This document shows positions 1 to 11,146 of a DNA stretch of 64,000 nucleotides, piece after piece. This stretch comes from Lamellibrachia satsuma (taxonomy: Eukaryota > Annelida > Polychaeta > Sabellida > Siboglinidae). The notes under the pieces are model-generated. The model did not search any database and had not been told where the DNA came from. It worked only from the letters and a program-made list of their open reading frames with translations. Position numbers and translations under genes: made by a program. Within the stretch, counting starts at the first letter, position 1. The number at the start of each line of letters is the position of its first letter. The stretch spans positions 609,001 to 673,000 of the forward strand of contig BSQZ01000014.1 of NCBI GenBank assembly GCA_033239005.1, given 5' to 3'.

Positions 1-1587
1 AAATCCCAAAGCTCTGGCGACAGGCTAAGGTAGTGGCAATACTAAAGCCCGGGAAGGATCCATCTGAGGCGAAGAGTTTCCGACCGATTTCCCTGCTCTG
101 CCACACATACAAACTGTTTGAGCGGCTCATACTGAATAGACTAGCGGCACATGTTGATGAGAAACTCATCCCGGAACAAGCCGGTTTCCGCCCTGGAAAA
201 TCGTGTACGAGCCAGCTACTCAACTTGACAGAGCATACAGAAGATGGTTACGAGAAATGCCTGATCACTGGTGCTGTCTTTGTAGACCTGTCTGCTGCGT
301 ACGACACGGTCAACCACCGACGCCTCCTCAGCAAAGTGCTGGAGATGACTGGCGACCTCCATCTGACCGACCTGATACGCACAATGCTCGAAAGCCGACG
401 TTTCTTCGTGGTGCCGTTGGCGACGACAGAAAAACAGACTACCACAGGGAAGTGTACTGGCACCGATGTTATTCAACATCTACACCAACGATCAGCCCGT
501 GCACACTGATACACAGAGTTTCATATATGCGGACGACTTATGCATTGCATCGCAAGAAAAAGATTTCAATAACATCGAAGTAAATCTGACGTCTGCACTA
601 AGCATCTTGTCCACATACTACGACCTCAACCAACTGCGCGCAAACCCATCTAAGACGCAGGTGTGTGCTTTCCACCTGAGGAACAGAGACGCTAGGCGAG
701 AATTAAACGTTGTTTGGAATGGGACCCGTCTCAACAACACATCAACACCAGTGTACCTCGGCGTTCATCTCGATAGAACTCTCTCCTTTAAGACACACAT
801 ACAAAAAACCAAGATGAAAGTAAACGCAAGAAACAACATCATCCGCAAACTTGTCAACTCGAAGTGGGGGTGCAGAGCATCAACTTTAAGATCTAGTTGT
901 CTCGCTCTCTGCTACTCAGCTGCCGAGTATGCCTGTCCGGTATGGGAAAGGTCCATACACGCAAGCAAGTTGAACCCTGCTCTACATGACTGCTGCCGAA
1001 TCATCTCAGGCTGCCTCAAACCAGCGAACGTCGACAGCGTACACTTGCTGGCCGGCATAGCTCCCCCTCAAATCAGGAGAACTGTTGCCAGCCGCATGGA
1101 ACGATCACGACTAACGACAGATACCAGATACCAACTGTTCAACCATATGCCAGCTGCTAGCCGACTGAAGTCGCGGAAGAGCTTCATGCACACAGTGACA
1201 CCGCTCGACTCGTCTCCTAGTATCACAAGAATACAGATGTGGAACAGCAAAACAGCTGACATACCAGCCTCCAATAAAATGGGATTAGAGGCGGCTGAAT
1301 CCCTGCCAGCGGGGTCTGACCAAGCATGGCTCTGTTGGCGTTCTCTGAACCGCCTACGCACTGGCGTTGGCCGTGTTAAAAGTACGATGAGGAGGTGGGG
1401 ATACATTGATGACACCCAGTCTTTGAACTGCAACTGTGGGGAACTGCAGACGATGGCCCATCTCCTCTGCTGTCGACTACTGGATGAGGCCTGCACCGCA
1501 GAAGACCTCGTCACTGTCTCTGAGCGAGCAAAGGCGTGCGCCCGCAAGTGGCAACACATTGTGTGAAGGACACGAAAGAAGAAGAAT
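1..1587 (+). mobile_element. non-LTR retrotransposon (LINE A), 5' cut by window edge, one frameshift
   Basis: Reverse-transcriptase ORF2 fragment. The first frame (33-~430) carries RT blocks with FRPISLL, EQAGFRPGKSC and FVDLSAAYDTV. The second frame (~435-1566) carries LPQGSVLAPMLFNIYTND, the catalytic FIYADDLCIA, a thumb region and a C-terminal Cys/His cluster (CNCGELQTMAHLLCC) common at the end of such LINEs. The frames are offset by one nucleotide at an A-run near 429-434, so this is a single indel in an otherwise open ORF. After the stop at 1564-1566 only about 20 bp of GAA-rich tail remains before the sequence changes to LINE B at about 1588. The clade looks Jockey-like, but I cannot place it firmly. 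It is a copy without its 5' part in this window, and probably inactive. Confidence 0.85.
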
Positions 1588-3672
1588 AGTTTACATTCAA
1601 GTTCCCATGTCCTGTATGTAGGCATTTACATTTCCCAAAATTGAACAAAATCTGCCATTTCTCAGACCATTTCACTAATCTGTCTAGATCGTTTTGTAAA
1701 TGTTGTTTATCACCATCAGTATTAACCTTTCTAAACAGTTTTGTGTCATCCGCAAATTTCAGTACGTTACTTGTTATACTGTCGTCCAAGTCACTGATAT
1801 ATATTAAGAATAATATAGGTCCTACTACTGATCCTTGAGGTACCCCACTCAAAACCGATTTCCAATTTGAAACTTCTCCATCTACTACAACTCGTTGTCT
1901 TCTGTCAGTCAGCCATTGTTCTATCCAGTCAGTTATGCTATCCCCGATACCATGGGCTTTTAATTTAAGTAGTAATCTTTGATGTGGCACTTTGTCAAAA
2001 GCTTTCTGAAAATCTAAGTAGATAATATCTACTGGCGATCCCACGTCTATCCACTTAGTGATTTCTTCCAAAAAACATAACATATTTGTTAAGCATGACC
2101 TCGCTTTAAGGAATCCATGTTGAGATGAATTTAATAATTTATGCTTAAAGAGGAAGTCCACCATATGGTCTTTAATTAACCTTTCTAATAATTTACAAAT
2201 CACTGACGTTAAACTCACTGGTCTGTAATTCTCTGACTTATTTCTCGAACCCTTTTTAAATAATGCTATGATGTTTGCTTCTTTCCATTCAAACGGAACA
2301 ACTCCCTCTTTTAATGACAAGTTGAATACTCTTGCAAGTGGTATACTGATTTGTTCTACTGTTTCCATTAGTAATTTTGGAGGAATCCCATCCACTCCCG
2401 GTGATTTGTTATCCTTCATTGCCTTTATTTTCTTAGCTACCAATTCTGGAGTTACAACTAATGGACCTAAATAGTCAGGTTTAGCCTCCTGAAATTTAGC
2501 ATCAGCAACTGGTAATGAACTAATATCTTCTTTGATAAACACTGAACTGAAGTAACCATTTAGGTCTTCCGCCATTAAAAACCCCTGTGATATTATATTT
2601 CCAGCACTGTCTTCTAGAGGTCCAACCTTGTCTTGTACGTTTTGTTTGCTCCTGACATATGCATAAAAACTCTTGCAGTCATTTTTTATGTTACATGCTA
2701 GTTTTTGACTAACATGTTAATTGCCATCCCTCGACATTTGTGACCCCTTCTGCCCATTACTGGTAAAATCCCTGACAGTATTACCTGCTCAACCCGCGTC
2801 TGTTTTAGTGTTCTGACCAACAGCCTATATTTCCTAACTATGGCAGTTGTACCCTCCCTCTCTACGTTATTTGTCCCTACGTGTACTAAAACAGATCCAC
2901 CCTTACCCGAATCTATGATGTTTTCTACCCTCTCAGTTATCGCCTCTATTTTGGCTCCAGGCAAGCAGACCACCACATCATCTCCCTTGTCTAAGACTCT
3001 GTCGGTCTTCCTAACTATCAAATCCCCCACAAACACCCTCGCTCTCTTCCTCACCCCCTCTACCACTGCTGCAGAATAGCTCTTCCGTTTGATCCCCTCC
3101 ATCACATTCTGTCCTGACCCCTTCCCTCTTGTCTCCTTTGCTCCTGTCTCCCCCACTTCCCTCTCCTTCGCTCTTGTCTCCCCTCTCCTTCACTCCGGTT
3201 GTTTCCCTCCCGTCTCCCCCACTCCCTTCTCCTTCCCTCCTGTCTCCCCTACTCCCCTCTCCTTCACTCCGGTTGTCTTCCCCCCCGTTTGTTTCCTTCC
3301 CATCTCTTTTCGTCCTGTCTCCCTACGACCTATCACCTTCCCTCCTCTCAGCTTCCTCCCAGGCTGAGGTGAGCTCTCCCTTGCATCTCTGGTGTCTTTC
3401 CCCACTTTATCATCTACTGTTCGCCCACCGGAACTACTGGCACAACCCCCCTGTTCCCTTCCCACCATTGCCACAATGAGCAGCTTGAGCTCTTCCAACT
3501 CCACTTCTAGTTCCTTCATCTTCGTACATCCCCTACACTAAAAACTAAAACTATCTGCCTGGACCTCAGCCCAGGACTTCTCGCACCCAGACTTGACGAA
3601 GTCCACCCAATTACTACAACTGCCACAAATTAAGTGCCTTGTTGCCTTTAACTGCCGTTTGCACGGCGCCAT
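1588..3672 (-). mobile_element. CR1-type LINE (LINE B), internally deleted, 3' end missing
   Basis: Read on the minus strand. ORF1 begins at the ATG at 3672. It has a PHD-like Cys cluster (CGSC..., then CRGC), an in-frame TAG between them, a basic Gly/Lys-rich linker, and an SGNH-esterase-like segment with VLVHVGTNN and VILSGILPVMG down to 2698. The frame then jumps directly into the pre-RT region (SFYAYVRSKQ at ~2660) and the RT domain: NYRPVSLTSV, YLDFQKAFDKV, GVPQGSV and the catalytic FADDTKLF. PHD and esterase modules in ORF1 are known for CR1-like LINEs. No endonuclease lies between ORF1 and RT. The RT differs at only about ten residues from LINE E at 60671-62257, so the copy is young. 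Sequence matching LINE E stops at ~1588 where LINE A begins. Confidence 0.85.
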
Positions 3673-4336
3673 CATACAATTTAGTTTTAATTAGTTTGCT
3701 ACGTTAGCCTTGAATAGGGCTGTTTTTGTGATCAAAAGAACACTTTAGGCTAATATACTTGCTAACTGTGTCTTCTATTAACCTCGCATGAGAAAAAATC
3801 CTGCCACCTAGCGAATACAGAGAACACTGTGTAACAAAACAACGAAGTCAATGTGTCCTAATTTACGCTAAAATCCTGCTGTTAATTCCTTTTTACCGAA
3901 AACGTTTACTACCACTATGTCAGATATTACCTTATGTATGTAATTTAAGTAAATATATCACTTTATCTTATATATATATATTAGCCAATGTAAACGATAG
4001 TTCGATGCACGAGTTGAATTCACGACCTGTAAACAAACTTCCTTTTATCACTCGTTGAGTTTGAATCCGGGGAAAAATACTACCTCTGTCCTCTGTACTG
4101 GTTCAGCGAGTTTTCGTAATACTAAGTATAAAGGAGATAACATACTTTGAGGACCGAAAAATAAGAGAATTTGGTCATTTATTTATATATAAAATAAGAC
4201 CACCAACTAGCTGCGTAATAGTTAATCAATGGTTGTACGTTGCCTTTGGCATTTGCTTTAAATATCCGAAGGCCTTAAATATACATACCCTTTATTGTAC
4301 ATAATGAAATAATAGTTTTTGCGCAGTAATTGCAGC
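3673..4336. other. AT-rich stretch between LINE B and the PSMD11 region
   Basis: No coding potential was recognised. The part next to 3672 may be LINE B 5' UTR, and a short TA run sits at 3970-3982. If PSMD11 starts nearby, its promoter would lie here, but I see no convincing core-promoter motif. Confidence 0.4.
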
Positions 4337-4354
4337 ATGGCTGAAGTTGAGTTG
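4337..4354 (+). other. weak candidate first coding exon of PSMD11
   Basis: An ATG opens MAEVEL and is followed at once by a strong donor (gtgagt at 4355). Known PSMD11 proteins start with a short Ala/Val/Glu-rich stretch. However, this exon would end in phase 0, while the first certain PSMD11 exon (7070) needs one carried base, and about 24 residues would still be missing. It could be an unrelated ATG. Confidence 0.2.
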
Positions 4355-4367
4355 GTGAGTGCTCGAG

Positions 4368-5108
4368 CAGGTCTGCCAGGGCAGGGTGGGGTGTAAGATC
4401 TGCCAGGGGGTGGAGTGTAATGTCTGCCAGGGGGTGGAGTGTAAGGTCTGCCATGGGGTGGAGTGTAATGTCTGCCAGGGGGTGGAGTGTAAGGTCTGTC
4501 AGGTGGTGGATTGTAAAGTCTGCCAGTGGTGGAGTGTAAGGTCTGCCAGGGGGTGGAGTGTAAGGTCTGCCAGGGGGTCGAGTGTAAGGTCTGCCAGTGG
4601 GTGGAGTGAAATGTCTGCCAGGGGGTGGAGTGTAAGGTCTGCCAGTGGGTGGAGTGTAAGGTCTGCCAGGGGGTGGAGTGTAAGGTCTTCCAGGGGGTGG
4701 AGTGTAAGGTCTACCAGGGGGTGGAGTGTAAGGTCTGCCAGGGGGTGGAGTGTAAGGTCTGCCAGGGGGTGGAATGTAAGGTCTGCCAGGGGGTGGAGTG
4801 TAAGGTCTGCCAGTGGGTGGAGTGAAAGGTCTGCCAGGGGGTGGAGTGTAAGGTCTGCCATGGGGTGGAGTGTAAGGTCTGTCAGGGGTGGAGTGTAAGG
4901 TCTGCCGGGGGTGGACTGTAAGGTCTGCAGGGGGTGGAGTGTAATGTCTGCCAGGGGGTGTAGTGTAAGGTCTGCCAGGGGGTGGAGTGTAAGGTCTGCC
5001 AGGGGGTGGACTGTAAGGTCTGCAGGGGGTGGAGTGTAATGTCTGCCAGGGGGTGTAGTGTAAGGTCTGCCATGGGGTGGAGTGTAAGGTCTGTCAGGGG
5101 TGGAGTGT
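4368..5108. repeat. 24-bp minisatellite, about 31 units
   Basis: Units read ggtggagtgtaaggtctgcc plus 4 bp, with point variants and some shortened units near 4880-5060. It lies upstream of the first certain PSMD11 exon. Because 24 is a multiple of 3 the array is open in several frames; those frames are not evidence of a gene. Confidence 0.95.
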
Positions 5109-5251
5109 ACACCTCTTTGAGCAGTCCCATCACTCCCATGGACCGAATACAAATTTCTGTTTTGGTCTTGTCAGCACAGCAGCCTTCAGTTCTCCTTCCA
5201 TTGGTCATATCCATAACCATATTGTGATTGGTCTGCTCCATTTCCTCTTCC

Positions 5252-6600
5252 CTTCTGGAGTCCAAGTCAGTGCTGTCTCTGGAGTCCAAGTCAGTGCTGG
5301 CTCTGGAGTCCAAGTCAGTGCTGTCTCGGGAGTCCAAGTCAGTGCTGTCTCTGGAGTCCAAGTCAGTGCTGTCTCTGGAGTCCAAGTCTGTGCTGTCTCT
5401 GGAGTCCAAGTCAGTGCTGTCTCTGGAGTGCAAGTCAGTGCTGTGTCTGGAGTCCAAGTCTGTACTGTCTCGGGAGTCCAAGTCTGTGCTGTCTCTGGAG
5501 TCCAATTCAGTGCTGTCTCTGGAGTCCAAGTCAGTGCTGTCTCTGGAGTCCAAGTCAGTGCTGTCTCTGGAGTCCAAGTCAGTGCTGTCTCTGGAGTGCA
5601 AGTCAGTGCTGTCTCTGGAGTCCAAGTCAGTGCTGTCTCGGGAGTCCAAGTCAGTGCTGTCTCTGGAGTGCAAGTCAGTGCTGTGTCTGGAGTCCAAGTC
5701 TGTACTGTCTCGGGAGTCCAAGTCTGTGCTGTCTCTGGAGTCCAATTCAGTGCTGTCTCTGGAGTCCAAGTCAGTGCTGTCTCTGGAGTCCAAGTCAGTG
5801 CTGTCTCTGGAGTCCAAGTCAGTGCTGTCTCTGGAGTCCAAGTCAGTGCTGTCTCTGGAGTCCAAGTCAGTGCTGTCTCTGGAGTCCAAGTCAGTGCTGT
5901 CTCTGGAGTCCAAGTCAGTGCTGTCTCTGGAGTCCAAGTCAGTGCTGTCTCGGGAGTCCAAGTCAGTGCTGTCTCTGGAGTGCAAGTCAGTGCTGTGTCT
6001 GGAGTCCAAGTCTGTGCTGTCTCGGGAGTCCAAGTCTGTGCTGTCTCTGGAGTCCAATTCAGTGCTGTCTCTGGAGTCCAAGTCTGTGCTGTCTCTGGAG
6101 TCCAAGTCTGTGCTGTCTCTGGAGTCCAAGTCAGTGCTGTCTCTGGAGTCCAAGTCAGTGCTGTCTCTGGAGTCCAAGTCTGTGCTGTCTCTGGAGTCCA
6201 AGTCAGTGCTGTCTCTGGAGTCCAAGTCAGTGCTGTCTCTGGAGTCCAAGTCAGTGCTGTCTCTGGAGTCCAAGTCAGTGCTGTCTCTGGAGTCCAAGTC
6301 AGTGCTGTCTCTGGAGTCCAAGTCAGTGCTGTCTCTGGAGTCCAAGTCAGTGCTGTCTCTGGAGTCCAAGTCTGTGCTGTCTCTGGAGTCCAAGTCAGTG
6401 CTGTCTCTGGAGTCCAAGTCAGTGCTGTCTCTGGAGTCCAAGTCAGTGCTGTCTCTGGAGTCCAAGTCAGTGCTGTCTCTGGAGTCCAAGTCAGTGCTGT
6501 CTCTGGAGTCCAAGTCTGTGCTGTCTCTGGAGTCCAAGTCAGTGCTGTCTCGGGAGTCCAAGTCAGTGCTGTCTCTGGAGTCCAAGTCTGTGCTGTTTTT
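5252..6600. repeat. 24-bp minisatellite, about 56 units
   Basis: A second 24-bp family of unrelated sequence (tggagtccaagtcagtgctg core), separated from the preceding array by about 145 bp of unique DNA. Variants (tcgggagtcc, gagtgcaag, tctgtgctg) recur in blocks, for example the similar stretches at ~5440-5520, ~5680-5760 and ~5985-6060, which points to higher-order duplication. All reading frames are long and open; the minus frame would encode DSRDSTDL octapeptides. I regard it as non-coding. Confidence 0.95.
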
Positions 6601-6925
6601 GCAGGTAGATCATTTGTTGTTCTGAAATCATGTCTGAGCCATTTCCACCTGCGCAATATAAACTACCTTTAACTTCCTAGGTTGTTATTTGTAGCTCTTA
6701 AATGATTGTAGAATTAATGATTCGTGCTCATTTTGTCTACTCCTATTTCACCTATTCTCGTTTTATGGTGATTTTTTTTACAGATTTCTAGTTCGCGTTC
6801 TGCCTAATTAAGGCCTTCTACTTTACTCTTACATCACTGGGTCTGCTAGCTACATGTACATTGTTTGCATTGTATTACATTTAAATGTTGATTTTGGTGG
6901 GAGATTAATTAATACAGAGTGGGCA

Positions 6926-7028
6926 AAATGGGAATATTATCAGTAGGCGAAACGAGAATTATATCAGTAGGCGAAATGAGAATTATATCAGTAGGCGGAA
7001 TGAGAATTATATGAGTAGGCGAGATGGG
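6926..7028. repeat. 24-bp tandem repeat, about 4-5 units
   Basis: Units resemble gaaatgagaattatatcagt plus aggc. The array ends about 40 bp upstream of the PSMD11 exon at 7070. Confidence 0.85.
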
Positions 7029-7069
7029 GATACCCCAAATTAACAGGTGTGTGTTTTGAATGTGTGCAG

Positions 7070-8717
7070 TGAAGAAGGAGGTGGACAATGCGGATGAAGA
7101 AGGGATCAAGATCAAGGAACAGGCGATCATGGAGTTGGGAATACTCCTCAAGACCACTGGCCAGGCAGAAGGTTGGTCTTGTCACTCTTGTGTCTCTACT
7201 ACTGCTGGTTTCAGTACTGGATCAGTTAGAAAAGTCAAATGCATTCATATATGTGCACTTCCACAATACAGGGCAACACCATGAAGACGTCCAATAACAA
7301 AGTCTACAAGTACATAAATAGCTAAACAAAATGGTTTCCAATTCCAAGCATTGTAAAGGTACGGTCTCGACCAACTGCAATAATTTCTCAATTAAAGTGT
7401 TGTGTGCGAATGTGCAACAAATTGTGTAGATTACGTGGTGTCCATGAATTGTGTAGATTACGTGGTGTCCATGAATTGTGTAGATTACGTGGTGTCCTTG
7501 AATTGTGTAGATTACGTGGTGTCCTTGAATTGTGTAGATTACGTGGTGTCCTTGAATTGTGTAGATTACGTGGTGTCCATGAATTGTGTAGATTACGTGG
7601 TGTCCATGAATTGTGTAGATTACGTGGTGTCCATGAATTGTATAGATTACATGGTGTCCATGAATTCTCTTTCACATGACAAAAATATTTCGTATTAATG
7701 TGAATTTTCTTATCTTGCATATTTAAAGATGGCCCACAACATTTTTCTTAATGTGCACTTCCACAATATTGTGTAATAAATAAAATATGTACCACAAACA
7801 TATATTCACCATAACAAATTCATATCAATAGGAAACATTTTTGTCAGGTAAAAGATACTTCTTGGATACTTACACAATAAAAAAATATGCTAGAGTGTAA
7901 ACACTTTGAGCTGCCGTAAGAACTGGATGCCATGCTATGTAATTATAAGAACTTGCTTTACCTTTGTGCACATACAGAGCTTGCCAGGCTGATCAAGTTT
8001 AGTCGACCATTTCTCACACTCATAAGCAAGGCGAAGGCTGCCAAACTGGTGCGCGCCCTGGTGGACAAGTTCCTTGACATGGAGGCCGCTACTGGCAAGG
8101 AGGTGAGGGGTAGTTCAACACTGTTCTCATTGAGGGGTGGTTCAACACTGGTCTCAGTGAGGGGTGGTTCAACACTGGTCTCAGTGAGGGGTGTTTCAAC
8201 ACTGTTCTCATTGAGGGGTAGTTCAACACTGTTCTCATTGAGGGGTGGTTCAACACTGTTCTCGGTGAGGGGTGGTTCAACACTGGTCTCAGTGAGGGGT
8301 GGTTCAACACTGTTCTCAGTGAGGGGTGGTTCAACACTGTTCTCATTGAGGGGTGGTTCAACACTGTTCTCATTGAGGGGTGGTTCAACACTGTTCTCAG
8401 TGAGGGGTGGTTCAACACTGTTCTCAGTGAGGGGTGGTTCAACACTGTTCTCATTGAGGGGTGGTTCAACACTGTTCTCAGTGAGGGGTGGTTCAACACT
8501 GTTCTCTGTGAGGGGTGGTTCAACACAGGTCTCAGTCTTCCGGTCAATTAGATGCACTGCAAAATAAGTAGCCACAGTGGGTTCCGCTTAACGCATACGT
8601 TCATCATATGCATCCAAAACGAGGCTGTCTACTATTTTCTGTGTCATTGTGAGCAGTTCTGTTTAGTGTATATTGGTTATGCATGCACGCACTGCACGTA
8701 CCGCACACACGCACGCA

Positions 8718-8775
<58 letters not shown>

Positions 8776-11089
8776 CTCTGTATGATTGTTTAACACTAAA
8801 ACATGTTGCAGATATTTGTCCAGGTGAAGCAGCTCTGCCGGTGTCAGTTTGTAAAATGGTGACTAAATGTACAGCCATATCCATTCTTCGATAATCTGGC
8901 TATCCAGTAATCTGCATGCTTTTGTGTTGGAATAATTTTGATACACTGTAAACAAACTGGCCAGATGACACTGTAATATCATTCACGAAACTGGTTTGTT
9001 TTAGAGAACTGAAAACATGAAACAAAACCAAAGCGTATGGATAAATGAGACATGACTCTGAATGTGACAGTGACTTTCTTATAATCTGTGAGTTTCGTAT
9101 AATGAGGTCACACATGTTACATGTGTGTGATTGTTTGTCTCTAGGTGGAGCTTTGTATCGAATGCATCGACTGGGCGAAGGATGAGAAGCGAACATTCCT
9201 GCGTCAAGCCCTTGAGGTATAACTAGTGGAGTCAGTGTTTGTGTGCCTACTAAACACGCTTTATCGCTAGTGGACAGTGGACACACTTGAGGTATAACTA
9301 GTGGAGTCAGTGTTTGTGTGCCTACTAAACACGCTTTATCGCTAGTGGACAGTGGACACACTTGAGGTATAACTAGTGGAGTCAGTGTTTGTGTGCCTAC
9401 TAAACACGCTTTATCACTAGTGGACAGTGGACACACTTGAGGTATAACTAGTGGAGTCAGTGTTTGTGTGCCTACTAAACACACTTTATCGCTAGTGGAC
9501 AGTGGACACACTTGAGGTATAACTAGTGGAGTCAGTGTTTGTGTGCCTACTAAACACGCTTTATCGCTAGTGGACAGTGGACACACTTGAGGTATAACTA
9601 GTGGAGTCAGTGTTTGTGTGCCTACTAAACACACTTTATCGCTAGTGTACAGTGGACACACTTGAGGTATAACTAGTGGAGTCAGTGTTTGTGTGCCTAC
9701 TAAACACGCTTTATCGCTAGTGGACAGTGGACACACTTGAGGTATAACTAGTGGAGTCAGTGTTTGTGTGCCTACTAAACACACTTTATCACTAGTGTAC
9801 AGTGGACACACTTGAGGTATAACTAGTGGAGTCAGTGTTTGTGTGCCTACTAAACACACTTTATCACTAGTGTACAGTGGACACACTTGAGGTATAACTA
9901 GTGGAGTCAGTGTTTGTGTGCCTACTAAACACACTTTATCACTAGTGTACAGTGGACACACTTGAGGTATAACTAGTGGAGTCAGTGTTTGTGTGCCTAC
10001 TAAACATGCTTTATCGCTAGTGGACAGTGGACACACTTGAGGTATAACTAGTGGAGTCAGTGTTTGTGTGCCTACTAAACACACTTTATCACTAGTGTAC
10101 AGTGGACACACTTGAGGTATAACTAGTGGAGTCAGTGTTTGTGTGCCTACTAAACACGCTTTATCGCTAGTGGACAGTGGACACACTTGCACACACACTT
10201 AAATATTATATATATATATATATTTACATATTACATACATTGTGTTTAAGCCGAAACCCCCAACTGCATATCAGTTAACTAATTTAAATTGTTGTATTTT
10301 ATTCCCTTTAAACGTTGTGTTAGCTGAATTGACATTAGTTGAAATTAAAGGGAAACAAAAGTCAAGGTTTTGAGCCTATGCACCTGTAAGAGTTACTAAA
10401 AAAATAATCCAAATAATAACCATTTCATCTGCAATTAAGAATATCACGCTGGTGGTGGTCACGAGTGTCGTTTGAGTCGAAGCTCAAATTATGTAACATA
10501 TTTTGGTCTTTGTTTATTAAACTTGTCCTCTTTCTGTCTTAACATAACGTTTTATTGAGACTACTTTGGTTCTGTGTATACTGGCAGAGCTTAATATAAA
10601 TCCCAGCCCTCGGTTAACCAGAGAAATGGCCAGAATCTCCCACTTTGAGAACACATTCTGAGTAAACCACTGGCGTGATAGTCTTGATTTTAGTTGCACA
10701 TGGTTAATTTTATTATCTCTTAGGGGCGTTGCCCCAAAACCATGACTTGTTTCGTGTTAAGATTTGTGAAGTCTGAGCGATATGTGTTGTGTTGACAGGC
10801 TCGTCTCATAGCTCTGTACTGTGACACTGGGGCGTACACAGAAGCCCTTCACCTTGGTAAGTCCTTCATGTGACACCCTGTCTGTCACTTTGTTCTTGAG
10901 GCAGAGCTAGCTACAGTAGAACCCCTCAAAGCGGCCACCCATTGGACACAGCCTCCCATTGAAAATGGCCACTGTTTCACAGTTTGTTTTCCCCACATCT
11001 GTATATCTTACCAACCTCTGTAATACGGTCACCTTTAATCAGGCCACTTTATCTCAGTCACTTGGGTGGTCGCTTTAGAGGAGTTCTAC

Positions 11090-11146
<57 letters not shown>

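Noticed and set aside
1511..1625. Minus-strand tail beyond LINE B (SSSFVSFTQCVATC..)
   Set aside because: It is LINE A read backwards; the LINE B match ends at about 1588.
4337..4410. MAEVEL.. as a certain PSMD11 start
   Set aside because: The phase does not fit the next certain exon and ~24 residues would be missing; kept only as a weak candidate.
4882..6585. 567-residue minus-strand frame of DSRDSTDL repeats as an RS-domain protein
   Set aside because: The frame is a consequence of a 24-bp array free of stops; other frames of the same array are equally open and there is no conserved domain.
8572..8600. Pogo-like end (cagtgggttccgcttaac), also similar at 32938
   Set aside because: No matching inverted end was found nearby for either, so no element could be delimited.
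9211..10191. CRISPR array
   Set aside because: Units are contiguous with no variable spacers, there are no cas genes, and the context is a eukaryotic intron.
4368..10191. Array unit lengths being multiples of three as a sign of coding
   Set aside because: Several PSMD11-region units are 24, 27 and 75 bp, but they lie in introns or upstream, and other arrays in the window (17, 22, 31, 44, 53 bp) are not; the number of arrays is too small for a firm bias.
8900..10198. 432-residue minus-strand frame
   Set aside because: It is the 75-bp intronic array of PSMD11 read on the other strand, beginning and ending in intron.
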